From contig NZ_JADKCX010000021.1 of assembly GCF_016718685.1 (NCBI RefSeq), positions 1 to 64,000 on the forward strand: DNA of 64,000 nucleotides, in the 5' to 3' direction. Both the position numbers and the translations under genes were made by a program. Source of the DNA: Haliscomenobacter sp. Its GTDB lineage: Bacteria > Bacteroidota > Bacteroidia > Chitinophagales > Saprospiraceae. The notes under the pieces were generated by a model. That model was not told where the DNA came from. It did not search any database and worked only from the letters and a program-made list of their open reading frames with translations. Every line of letters starts with the position of its first letter. Positions within the stretch are counted from its first letter, which is position 1. This document shows positions 29,610 to 38,424 of this stretch, in pieces.

Positions 29610-30560
29610 TTATTTTTTCAGGCCAATTTCGCGCAAGCGTTCATCCAGATATTCCCCGGCGGTAATTGGTTCGTAATGCAGCGGGTTGTCTGCCGTTACA
29701 CAGGAAGGCAAGCAGCTTAAATCCATGTCGCTAACCGGGTGCAAGAAGAATGGAATGGACAAGCGCGGCAAGTGCCAATCTTCACGCGGCGGATTGACTA
29801 CACGGTGTGTGGTTGATTTGAGGTAGTTGTTCGTCAACCTTTGTAGCATGTCCCCTACATTGATCACGATCTCGTCTTCTTCGGGTACAATGGCCATCCA
29901 CTGGTTCTCCTTGTTCAACAATTCCAGGCCACCTGCCGAAGCGCCAACCAGTAAGGTGATGAGGTTGATGTCTTCGTGTTGTTCAGCCCGAATGGCCGAA
30001 GCAGGCTCCTGGGTAATAGGCGGATAAAAGATCGACCGCAGGATGCTGTTTCCGTAGGTAATTTTAGGGTCAAAATACATTTCTCCCAATCCCAGGTGAA
30101 TGGAAATGGCCTTCAACAATTGCGCACCAGCACCCTCAAACGCACGGTATAGCTGAAATCCCAAGCTGGCATATTCTGGTTCCTCGGCAACTTGTACATT
30201 GTCCGGGTATTTGACCTTGAAGGGATGCCCAGCAGGTACTTCTTGTCCAATTTGAAAAAACTCTTTCAAATCAGCAACTTGTGATTGTTTGGCGTGTTCC
30301 TTTCCAAAGGAAGTGTACCCTCTTTGGCCAGCCATGCCCGCCACTTCGTACTTTTTCTTGATGTCGACGGGTAGGGCAAAAAACCGTTTGGAGGCGGCAT
30401 AAAAGTCGTCAATTAATGCCTTTGGAATGCCGTGATTGATCACCCCAACAAAACCAATATTGTGAAAGGCATCGCCTAGCGCTTGTACAAATGCCATGCG
30501 TTCGGTAGCACTGCCACTTACAAATTTGGAAAGATCAACTAATGGAATTGCACGTTTCAT
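29610..30560 (-). CDS. Isopenicillin-N-synthase-like 2OG-Fe(II) dioxygenase
   Basis: 316 residues in the DIOX_N plus 2OG-FeII_Oxy arrangement. The start IPLVDLSKF and the GFVGVINHGIPK motif belong to DIOX_N. The iron ligands are HxD in EQHEDINLITLL and the distal His in STTHRVV, and the cosubstrate arginine is in RLSIPFFLHP. In bacteria these enzymes oxidise diverse small molecules. The substrate is unknown. It lies 22 bases from the end of gldB on the same strand, so the two may share a transcript, with no obvious functional link. Confidence 0.88.
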   Translation of the reverse strand: MKRAIPLVDLSKFVSGSATERMAFVQALGDAFHNIGFVGVINHGIPKALIDDFYAASKRFFALPVDIKKKYEVAGMAGQRGYTSFGKEHAKQSQVADLKEFFQIGQEVPAGHPFKVKYPDNVQVAEEPEYASLGFQLYRAFEGAGAQLLKAISIHLGLGEMYFDPKITYGNSILRSIFYPPITQEPASAIRAEQHEDINLITLLVGASAGGLELLNKENQWMAIVPEEDEIVINVGDMLQRLTNNYLKSTTHRVVNPPREDWHLPRLSIPFFLHPVSDMDLSCLPSCVTADNPLHYEPITAGEYLDERLREIGLKK

Positions 30561-30582
30561 GCTGATGGTGATTAAGAGGATA

Positions 30583-31628
30583 TTATAATTTGGGTTTGTA
30601 CCGCGCCCCTTTAAGGATGGCCTGGCTATCGGTCAAGCGTAGCAGGTCTTTCATCTGGGTATTGGGGTTTTGCTCCATGTACGCCTTGATGATTTGCCAA
30701 CCCAGCCAATCACCAGTCCGTCCGGGAGCTTCCGCAGGCATTCCTGGGGAATTGGGGCTATACTCTACAAATTTGCGAATCTTTTGCCAATCGGTATTGT
30801 AAAGCAGGTTTTGTTGTAAAAAAAAGGCCCAGATGTTGTTTTCGTTTTCGCTTAGCCATTTCCATTGAGGGGCGGATACTTCCATTTTTGCAGTATCAGC
30901 AGCGTAGGGCAACAAATGGTCGAGCAGGTACATCCTTTTGCCGTTGTGGATCATGTAGTCCAACAAATTTTCACCCGGCGGGGCTTCACCAACCAGGTCG
31001 TTGACCAGAGGCAGTAATGTTTTTACGGCAAGGTGCTCTTTGTTAAAGCTCCGGGTCAGGTATTGTGAAAAGTTAGGATTGTCGGGGCTGTAGTTGAGGT
31101 ATGGGTAGTTTTCTCCCAAAAAAAAGTCCAGGCCAATGGCGAGGTCGTCGTTTTTGTACACAAAATTGCCGACGGTATACTCAGAAATAAAAGTGGTCAG
31201 GGTCGGGATTCGGCGTTGCGGAAAGTAATACTTGTAGTAGCGCATGGCCTCTTCCAATTGACTGATTGTCGATTCTGGCAATTGTGGATAAAGGACCTGG
31301 CAGGTGTCGTACAATTTGCGCACTGCGGGGTGGGTAATGAAACCTTTTACATAGGCGGCCTCACCTTGTGGAGCCACCTCAGCAGAAGTAGAATTCAGGA
31401 TTTGGTCAAAAAAGATATTGGCGAATTCCCCGTATTTGGATTTCAAAAAAGGCAGTTCGCTGGCGATTTTAAGCGTATCCAGTTTGAATAAATCTTGCTC
31501 GAAGCGTCGAATTTTCAATTTTACAGGCGAAATGCCCGACACATCAGGTAAATCGTCACGTTTTCAGACTTACAGCCTGCAAAAAACGTTAATACAACTA
31601 GTAAAACAAATGCGTTATGCCAACTCAT
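30583..31628 (-). CDS. gldB: Gliding motility lipoprotein GldB (frameshift near the N-terminus)
   Basis: The main frame (30583-31542) begins inside the protein at VSGISPVKLKIRRFEQDLF, a GldB hallmark. Upstream, another frame starts at the ATG at 31628 (MSWHNAFVLL) and encodes a lipoprotein signal ending LTFFAGC. The two frames meet through SENV/DDLPDVSGIS at about 31545-31560, so a single-base indel splits them. Joined length is about 348 residues, close to known GldB. Later conserved parts include YKYYFPQRRIPTLTTFI and TGDWLGWQIIKAYM. GldB is needed for gliding and T9SS in the phylum. Its usual partner gldC is not adjacent. Confidence 0.85.
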
Positions 31629-31671
31629 ACCGGATCAAGCTTTTTTTTTATTTGTGAGCACGTAAATTTGT

Positions 31672-31773
31672 AGTTGAAAAGTTGGTGGTTGAAGTGTTGA
31701 AAAGTAGTCGGAAGTTCAAGTTAGGGTCACTAAACTTGAACTTCCGACTACTCAACCTTCAACTCAACTTACT
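31672..31773. repeat. Word-iterated long hairpin at a divergent junction
   Basis: The core stem AGTAGTCGGAAGTTCAAGTT (31703-31722) is perfectly complementary to the arm starting at 31733, with a 10-base loop. Outside it, GTTGAA words on the left face TTCAAC words on the right. It lies between gldB and the porin-like gene, which point away from each other, so it cannot be a simple 3' end signal for either. Confidence 0.85.
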
Positions 31774-31795
31774 CCGCCACCAAAACAATCGAAAT

Positions 31796-32521
31796 ATGAA
31801 AAAAATTATTGCAGTAGCAGCATTTTTATGCATCGCGCTAACGCAGTTGTCTGCCCAGTTTGAAGATGTAAGGTTTGGATTTCAGTTAAGCCCTGCTTTT
31901 ACGGGCATGGGAACCGACAACAACCGCATCAACCGCAATGGCACCAACCTCGGGCTGAAACTGGGGATGATGACCGAGTTGTACTTTCGTCAAAACTACG
32001 CCATTTCCAGTGGAATTGGGTTCGCGTTCAACCACGGCGGATCCCTGACTTATGAATACGGCGGCAAGTATTGGGTACAATCCGATTTGGGCCCCAATCT
32101 GGATACCCTGCCGGATGGAGTTAAACTAAAATACAGCTTGCAGTTCATTGAAATTCCACTGCTGGTCAAAATGCGAACCCGTGAATTCGGTCGGGTGCGC
32201 TATTTCCTGGAACCCGGGGTATTCTTGAATTTTAAATCCAAATCCACCGGAAGTATTGAAGGGCGCGGTATCGGCTCTGATGCCGAAAAAATCAACATCC
32301 GCAAAGACATCAATGGCATCAGTATGCTCTGGGGGATGAACGGCGGGATTGAATACAGCCTGGCGGAAACCACCTCCCTGGTCGCGGGCCTGGGATTCCA
32401 ATCTGGCTTTACCGATCTTACGGAAGACAAAGGCACCATTTTTGATCCCGCTGGTAACAAACGTGAAAACTCCAAGGCAACGGGGAGTGCGATTGTGATA
32501 AAATTGGGGATTATTTTTTAG
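31796..32521 (+). CDS. PorT-like outer-membrane beta-barrel protein
   Basis: The start at ATG 31796 gives a signal peptide ending QLSA|QFEDV. The 241-residue protein has the repeating barrel pattern of the PF13568 group: FGFQLSPAFTGM, LGLKLGMMTELYF, YSLQFIEIPLLVKM (the typical IEIP motif) and a terminal VIKLGIIF. Such proteins are small outer-membrane barrels, some of which assist T9SS (PorT). The sequence cannot separate a T9SS part from a general barrel. It is divergent from gldB across a hairpin repeat. Confidence 0.8.
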   Translation: MKKIIAVAAFLCIALTQLSAQFEDVRFGFQLSPAFTGMGTDNNRINRNGTNLGLKLGMMTELYFRQNYAISSGIGFAFNHGGSLTYEYGGKYWVQSDLGPNLDTLPDGVKLKYSLQFIEIPLLVKMRTREFGRVRYFLEPGVFLNFKSKSTGSIEGRGIGSDAEKINIRKDINGISMLWGMNGGIEYSLAETTSLVAGLGFQSGFTDLTEDKGTIFDPAGNKRENSKATGSAIVIKLGIIF

Positions 32522-32522
32522 G

Positions 32523-32588
32523 GTTCGAAGGTTCGTGGGTTCGGGAGTTGGGGAGGTCTAATCCTTTGAGTCTCGAATCCACGAGCGA
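32523..32588. repeat. Word hairpin (GGTTCG type), partial
   Basis: GGTTCGAAGGTTCGTGGGTTCG on the left is followed by CTCGAATCCACGAGC on the right; about 14 bp can pair (TTCGTGGGTTCGGGAG with CTCGAATCCACGAG). It occupies the gap between two convergent genes. Confidence 0.55.
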
Positions 32589-32602
32589 TGTTCTCTTTTT
32601 TA

Positions 32603-33267
32603 TCAAACGACAGGGGCTCTATCTAAGTCGCTATAAGGGTAATGCCCTGCTTGCTTCAATTTTTCAAATAACTGATCAGCGCCATTTTTTCTAGCATATT
32701 CCATTTCGCTTCTAAAAACTTGAATGCACAGCAGCAAATGATGTTGCCTGTCGCCAATTTTAAATTTCTTGTTTTCAGGTTCATATAAGTCAAAGATTAA
32801 ACAAGTATTTTCTTTGCCTTCATCGTTGGGGATTTCGCAAGTTTCATTTGGGTTTATAATAGCTTGCCTTGAATAATCCCCAATTGTTGTGAAAAAACCA
32901 CAGACCTTTCGTTCAATAAAATTAAAAGGGGTCTGTGTATCACTGTTGTGCTCGTAATTGTGCTTGGTAAAAGCCACAAGTTCATATGTCCCATGCCTGT
33001 TTGGCAAAGGGCCAGTTCCATCTGGTTCTAAAAGTTCCATCGTCACAAAACCTGTGCCCTTGATATGATTGGGGAAATAATACATGTCAACTGCGCCTCC
33101 AACTGCAAAAGAAATGATTGCATGCCCAACCAAGTCGTGCATTTTACCCAAAACATTTTCAAGTCCTTGTACTTTGAGTTCATAATCCGTTTCATATTCT
33201 TGTTCAGTAAATTCTTTTGCTGTTTGTTGTTCTGCTATTCCGAATAATTTTTTAAAAAAGTTAGCAT
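32603..33267 (-). CDS. Suppressor-of-fused (SUFU)-like domain protein, one homopolymer frameshift
   Basis: The open frame from 33151 down is 182 residues, but coding character extends upstream in the same frame (LFGIAEQQTAKEFTEQEYETDYELKVQG). An ATG at 33267 (MLTFLKK) joins it if one A is added to the six-A run near 33255. Joined length is about 221 residues. Features such as GTYELVAFTKHN, CLIFDLYEPENKKFKIGD, LLLCIQVFRSEM and the final YPYSDLDR resemble bacterial SUFU-domain proteins, which often serve as immunity or regulatory proteins. The family call is tentative and no toxin gene is visible beside it. Confidence 0.5.
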
Positions 33268-33303
33268 ATTTCAGTCATTGGATTGTTAACGTTGTGGTTG
33301 TCT

Positions 33304-33366
33304 AAGGTTCGGAGATAATCAGTACCTCGGCTTCGCTCGGCGACTTAGTTGAACTCCCGAACCCTT
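33304..33366. repeat. Word hairpin (GGTTCGGAG type)
   Basis: AAGGTTCGGAG (33304-33314) and CTCCCGAACCCTT (33354-33366) pair over about 11 bp, with an inner CGGCTTCGCTCGGCG mini-hairpin. It lies between the SUFU-like start and the Spy-like stop, both on the minus strand. Confidence 0.55.
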
Positions 33367-33738
33367 TTACTTCTGCTTAGGTTGCCTGGCTCCTTTCCCC
33401 TTCTTCGGCCGATTCGCCTTCATGGCATCCAGCTTCGCCTTTTGTTCCTCGTTCAACACGGTGCGAATTTCTTCTTGCATGGCCTGCATGAGCGGTGCCA
33501 TAGCCTCGCGACGGGCTGTTTGGTCCGTATTGCCATCACGGGCTTCCTTCATTTTAGGTCGGTAGTTACCAATGATATTTTTGATGCTGGTTTCCTGTTG
33601 GGTGCTGAGACTCAGCTTGATTTTCATGGAGTCCATGTTCATCATCGGGAAACGTCCAACCCCTTTTTGTTGGGCACTTGCGTTCAAGGAGCCCAGTAGT
33701 AAAAATGCAAAAAACAGACTGATTTTTAGCAGTTTCAT
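33367..33738 (-). CDS. Small periplasmic Spy/CpxP-like helical protein
   Basis: 123 residues with a signal peptide ending NASA|QQKG. The mature part is helical and charged, with the motif LSLSTQQETSIKNIIGNY and a C-terminal VLNEEQKAKLDAMKANRP, which resembles the LTxxQ repeats of Spy/CpxP stress chaperones. The tail is very basic (KKGKGARQPKQK). It follows the DUF1501 gene on the same strand and may be part of that operon. Its exact role is unknown. Confidence 0.65.
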   Translation of the reverse strand: MKLLKISLFFAFLLLGSLNASAQQKGVGRFPMMNMDSMKIKLSLSTQQETSIKNIIGNYRPKMKEARDGNTDQTARREAMAPLMQAMQEEIRTVLNEEQKAKLDAMKANRPKKGKGARQPKQK

Positions 33739-33759
33739 GGTTTATATGTTTTTTAAAAA

Positions 33760-34956
33760 TTACACAAGATCAATCCCTTTAAAAGACTGGCCCAAAATCT
33801 GGGGTGCCGGAGCATCCAGCCAGCGGTTGAGCAGCGTGGTGTAAATGTCGCGGAAGTCGACCTGGTACTTGAGGTCGCCATCGTCCAGATCGCTCAAATT
33901 GGGGGAGCCATTGAAGAAGCCCGCTTTTTTGAGGTTTCCGCCCATCAGGAACAGGTTGTTTGCCGTACCGTGGTCGGTGCCCACGCTGGCGTTTTGTTTT
34001 ACCCGCCGCCCAAATTCCGAAAAAGTCATGATCAGGACATCGTTCAGCAGGTTGTTCTGCTTGAGGTCTTGCACAAAAGCTTTCATGCCCTCGGCGTATT
34101 GTTGCAACAGGCGCTCCTGGCGATTGCGTTGGTTGGCATGGGTATCAAAGCCAGTCAAGGACGCATAATAAATACGCGTATCCGTATCGGCGGTGATCAA
34201 CTGCGAAATCATTTTCAAATCCTTGGCAAACTCACTTTGTGGATAAGCCACAGTGGTGCGGTACACCTTCGATTTTTCGAACAAATAGTCCGCTGAAGAC
34301 TGTGTCTCTACCAGGGTTTTGTACAGGTAGGCCACATTTTCCTCGTGGTGAACCGAACTTGGCGTTTTGCCTACGGCCTGCAGGATTTTGTTGTCGGTGG
34401 TGCGTTTGAGTTGCGCCGGATCGCTCATGGCAAAACCCCGCCGTTGGTTGCCTTTGAGGGCCAGGCTCAAGGTATCGTCCAATTCAATGGCGTGATAGGG
34501 CGAGGTGCAACCCTGGCAATTGCTGTCCAGGTAACGACCCAGCCAGCCCGAGTTGAGGTATTCGGTACTCTCGCTGGCGGTATGCCAAATGTCCATCGAG
34601 CGGAAGTGCGAGCGATCGGGGTTGGGATATCCCACACTGTTGACGATGCTCATTACCCCATCATCGTACAGCCCTTGTAGTGCTTGCAAGGCAGGATTGA
34701 ACCCCAGGTCGCTGCTCACTTTCAGGACTTCGGTTTTTGGGATGGCCAGACTTGGTCGGTTTTGGTAGTACAAGTCGTTTTGATAAGGCACAATGGTATT
34801 GAGGCCGTCGTTTCCACCCGAAAACTGAACAACCACCAGTACTTTTCCGCTCCGGCGTGCCATCAATTGGCCGAAGGCGATATCGTTGAGGAAGGCCGGA
34901 ATCATCATGGCGGTGCTGGCCAGTGCCGACTGCTTCAAAAAATTTCTTCTTTTCAT
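33760..34956 (-). CDS. DUF1501 domain protein with Tat signal
   Basis: The start chosen is ATG 34956, giving MKRRNFLKQSALAST, a clear twin-arginine signal (KRRNFLK). The 398-residue product has the DUF1501 pattern of a sulfatase-like fold: VLVVVQFSGGNDGLNTIVPY, then LTGFDTHANQ, IMTFSEFGRRV and STDHGTANNLFLMGG-like VGTDHGTANNLFLMGG. The family is widespread in Bacteroidota and Planctomycetes and almost always sits next to a DUF1800 gene, as here. Export by the Tat system fits tatA at 29165. Biochemical function is unknown. Confidence 0.9.
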   Translation of the reverse strand: MKRRNFLKQSALASTAMMIPAFLNDIAFGQLMARRSGKVLVVVQFSGGNDGLNTIVPYQNDLYYQNRPSLAIPKTEVLKVSSDLGFNPALQALQGLYDDGVMSIVNSVGYPNPDRSHFRSMDIWHTASESTEYLNSGWLGRYLDSNCQGCTSPYHAIELDDTLSLALKGNQRRGFAMSDPAQLKRTTDNKILQAVGKTPSSVHHEENVAYLYKTLVETQSSADYLFEKSKVYRTTVAYPQSEFAKDLKMISQLITADTDTRIYYASLTGFDTHANQRNRQERLLQQYAEGMKAFVQDLKQNNLLNDVLIMTFSEFGRRVKQNASVGTDHGTANNLFLMGGNLKKAGFFNGSPNLSDLDDGDLKYQVDFRDIYTTLLNRWLDAPAPQILGQSFKGIDLV

Positions 34957-34988
34957 CTTGGTTAAAGTTGTGAGAAGGTTAAGCAACT

Positions 34989-36385
34989 TTAAGCCATCAG
35001 CCTTAACCACAATTGGTATTCCGGTAAAGTCATCAAACGCAAGGTCATCTGCCGGATGATCGATTCTCGGTCGGTTGCGGCCAATTCTTTGGTGTAGGAC
35101 TCAATGGGCAGCGCGGGTTGAGCGGACAGCAGGTATTTTGCCAACTCGGCGGCAATGTCATTGGCGGACGATCCTTTAACGCTGCCGCTGAGGGGTGCCA
35201 TGTTGAGGGTGTTGCTCAGGCGACGACCACCTTTTTCGCGCGTTTCGTCTTCAAATTCCCCTTTGGTGCGCAGGCTGAATTCGGTGGCATTGAACAAATA
35301 ACCCGGCAGGTTCAGGCGCAGCATCAAGGTCGAGTTGTCGATCCAGGTTTTGCCGCCCGGCCAACCCGCTACGTTGGGCGGATTGAAGAGGATTTGTCCC
35401 AAAGCCCGCTGAATGAACAGCATGCCCATTGGCTGGTCAAATTTCATATCGACCGTACGCATCAAACCTGCGGTAAATTCAATGGGCGACTTGATGCGGT
35501 TGCCCATATTTGGGGGGGCGTAAAACCATTCGCTGGAAAAAATACTGTGCATCAGCTTGCCGATGTCGTAACCTGATTGGTAAAACTGCTTGCTCAAGGT
35601 TGAGACCACCACTTCATCCACTTGCTCATTTACAAAGTGTTTGTACACTTTACGCACGATGAATTGTGCCGTTTCGGGTCTCTCCAAAATGATGTTGATG
35701 ATGTCGGCTCCATCAAAATTGCCCGTTTTCCAAAAAAAGTTTTGCTGCCGTAATCGTGCCAGAAAGGCCGGAAAAGATAGTCTCCACGAAGGTCGCTCGA
35801 CCAACCCGTAAAGGCCCTTGCCGCCTCTTTGATGTCTTTTTCACTGTACTTGCCCCGACCTAGGGTAAAGAGTTCCATCAATTCACGGGCGAAGTTTTCA
35901 TTTGGTTTTTCCTTGCGGTTTTGTTGGTTATTCAGGTAACGAATCATGGCAGGGTCTTGCGCGACGGCCAGCAACATGTCTTTAAAATTGCCTAGGGCAT
36001 GTTTGCGTAAGGTATTGAGATACTGCATGCTGAGCTTGCCGAAGTCTGGCTTACAAGCAAAGTGGCCATGCCAAAAAAAGGTCATGCGCTCTAGCAGGGC
36101 ACTTTCTTTTGGGTTGGCCATGCGGTACACCCAGTTGACATTGTATTCAAAGATGCGACGTTTTTCTTCGCGCAAAACCTGTTCAAATAGCTCGCGGTTT
36201 TCGCGCTTTTTTTCCATGTCTTCCGGCAAACCCATTTCGGCCATCGGAAGCGCAACTTGTGCCTGCCGCGCTTGGGTAAACAGCTCGTCAATGGCCTTGC
36301 TGATGGGCCATTCGCGTCTTTGTTGCCACTCTGTTGGGCTCAGGCCAAAACCTGCGCGCCAGTAGAGGTGTTTGATCTTCTCCAT
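34989..36385 (-). CDS. DUF1800 domain protein, one frameshift
   Basis: The N-terminal frame runs 36385-35630 and the C-terminal frame 35804-34989. They join at about 35725-35740 (SKTFFGK to TGNFDGADII), where runs of seven T and four A on the coding strand make a single-base indel likely. Together they give about 465 residues, normal for DUF1800. Recognisable parts are HLYWRAGFGLSPTEWQ, ERMTFFWHGHFA, NENFARELMELFTLGRG and LFNPPNVAGWPGGKTWI. It is upstream of the DUF1501 gene with a 32-base gap, the standard pair. The pair is probably secreted; function unknown. Confidence 0.88.
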
Positions 36386-36544
36386 GTCCAGCGATTTGTG
36401 TTTGTGAAAGCTTAGACTGTAGGAAATGTAAGGAGTTTAATGCAACATTCTTAAGGTGATGTTAAAAAAAAGGCTCAACGAAAAAATTCAGTCTTGCTTA
36501 CAAAATGGAGCGTAATTTTGCAGCGGCATTAAAAGTTAAAACCT

Positions 36545-37096
36545 ATGCAAGGATCACTACGGGCTGTTTTATGGATGGGATTGAGTATTTTGTTGCTGTT
36601 TAGCGCATGCACCGTCAAGGAGAAAGGAGCAAGCACGGCAACGCAAGCACAACTGGTCAGTACTTTGGGGCAATTGGAAACCCAACTGCGCCAAGCGCCT
36701 GAACAAGACCTGGATACCGCAAAAGTGGCTACTTTTGTGGATTACGCGCAGGCCTTAGCTGAGCGTTTTCCGCAAGATTCTTTGGCTCCACTCTATTTGT
36801 TTCGGGCTGCCGAGCTGAGTTATGCCACCGGGCAACTGAATGCGGCGATTGATTTGTGGGGCAAAATCAGCAGCAGTTTCAACAAATACAACCGCAGTCC
36901 CGAAGCCGCTTTTATGCAAGGCTTTGTAGCCGAAAACGATCTGAAGGACAAAGAAAAAGCCATCAATTTTTATCAGGCTTTTTTGACCCAATACCCCGAA
37001 CACCCCATGGCAAAAGACGCCCAGGTACTGATGGACAACCTAAAAAAAGGCATCTCGGATCGGGAACTCATTGAACAATTTGAACAACAACAATAG
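36545..37096 (+). CDS. TPR-containing lipoprotein
   Basis: 183 residues with a lipoprotein signal ending LLLFSAC (Cys22). Two or three tetratricopeptide-like helices follow: YLFRAAELSYATGQLNAAIDLW, then AFMQGFVAENDLKDKEKAINFYQAFL, and YPEHPMAKDAQVLMDNL. TPRs mediate protein contacts. The next gene, a thioredoxin-TPR fusion, begins 50 bases downstream, so an operon for envelope protein handling is plausible. Confidence 0.8.
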   Translation: MQGSLRAVLWMGLSILLLFSACTVKEKGASTATQAQLVSTLGQLETQLRQAPEQDLDTAKVATFVDYAQALAERFPQDSLAPLYLFRAAELSYATGQLNAAIDLWGKISSSFNKYNRSPEAAFMQGFVAENDLKDKEKAINFYQAFLTQYPEHPMAKDAQVLMDNLKKGISDRELIEQFEQQQ

Positions 37097-37146
37097 TTTA
37101 CATAAAGTACGGCAACAGATCGCACGGCTTTTTAAAAATAATTCCA

Positions 37147-38322
37147 ATGAAAAAAATAGTCTCAACGCTAGCAGTATCGCTACTCTTGCTCAGTGCAGTA
37201 ATTGGCCAGGGCATTGAATTTTTTCACGGCAGCTGGGAAGAAGCACTGGCCGAGGCCAAAAAGCAGGAAAAGCCCATTTTTGTGGATGCTTTTACCACCT
37301 GGTGTGGGCCCTGTAAAATGATGTCCCGCAGCGTATTCACCGCGGAAGAAGTGGGTACTTTTTTCAACGAAAATTTCATCAGCCTTAAAATTGACATGGA
37401 GAAGCCGGAAGGACTGAGTTTTCAAAAAACCTATCCCGTATCGGCTTACCCTACCTTGTATTTTATTGGCAATGACGGCAAAGTGATCAAAAGAGTGGTG
37501 GGCGCCAAGCAGGCTGAGGAGTTCATTCAGGTGGCCAAAAGCACTTTGGGGCGGGCCGACAACATTGAAGATTATGTGAAGGCTTATGAAGGAGGCGACC
37601 GCAAACCCGAACTGGTGTACAAATACGTGCGGGCATTGAACCGCTCCGGCAAACCCAATCCGCGCATTGTCAACGATTTTTTGCGCACGCAAAAAGACTT
37701 TGATTCCGACTTCAGCCGCAAAATTATTTTTGAAGGCACCAGTGAAGCCGATAGCCGCGCCTTCGAACTATTGGTGCAGCACCGCAGCGCCATTGCCCCT
37801 CTGGTTGGTGGCGAAGAAGCCGTAAAAAATAAAATTATCGCGGCTTGCAAAGCGACTGCCCAAAAAGGCATCACCATGCAAAACGAGGACTTGATCAAAG
37901 AGGCTAAGAAAAAAATACAAACCCACCTGCCGGATCGTGCGCAAGCCTTTGCTGCCCGCATGGACATGGACATGGCCGACAAACAAGACAATGCCAAGGA
38001 TTACCTGAAAGCCGCCAAAGCCTACGCCAAAGCCGCTGCCAGTGAGCCCGTAACTGAGCTGCGCACTGTTGCTTTTGAACTCAAAAAACGCAGCGCCAAT
38101 ACCCCGGATGCCCTCGATGCAGCCATTGAACTGATGAAGGTGGCTTCCGAAAAAAGTGATCAATCCATTTACGCCCTCAGCTATGCTGATCTGCTGCTCA
38201 GCAAAGGAAAAGTTGCCGAAGCAAAAGCGGCGGCTGAAAAAGCGGTCAAGCTCTCCGAAAAAGAAGGAGAAGACAACCTGATCCGGGCCAAAGGGTATTT
38301 GGATAAATTGATGCAGCCGTAA
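37147..38322 (+). CDS. Exported thioredoxin-family protein with C-terminal TPR region
   Basis: 391 residues: a signal peptide (SLLLLSAVIGQ), a thioredoxin fold with the active site TTWCGPCKMM (Cys53/Cys56) and the cis-Pro stretch YPVSAYPTLYFI, then about 230 residues of helices with repeated KAAKAYAKAAASEP and ALSYADLLLSKGKVAEAKAAAEKAV, typical TPR. The DsbD-gamma-like/Thioredoxin_7 layout suggests a periplasmic thiol reductase that binds partner proteins through its tail. It follows a TPR lipoprotein gene. Confidence 0.87.
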   Translation: MKKIVSTLAVSLLLLSAVIGQGIEFFHGSWEEALAEAKKQEKPIFVDAFTTWCGPCKMMSRSVFTAEEVGTFFNENFISLKIDMEKPEGLSFQKTYPVSAYPTLYFIGNDGKVIKRVVGAKQAEEFIQVAKSTLGRADNIEDYVKAYEGGDRKPELVYKYVRALNRSGKPNPRIVNDFLRTQKDFDSDFSRKIIFEGTSEADSRAFELLVQHRSAIAPLVGGEEAVKNKIIAACKATAQKGITMQNEDLIKEAKKKIQTHLPDRAQAFAARMDMDMADKQDNAKDYLKAAKAYAKAAASEPVTELRTVAFELKKRSANTPDALDAAIELMKVASEKSDQSIYALSYADLLLSKGKVAEAKAAAEKAVKLSEKEGEDNLIRAKGYLDKLMQP

Positions 38323-38424
38323 CAAAGGATTAGCGTAAGTAAACGGTTCATTCAGTGCTGATCCTTTGGCCTAAAAAAATGAACACTTAATTTTGCCCCA
38401 CTACTCATCGCACAACCACACTTC

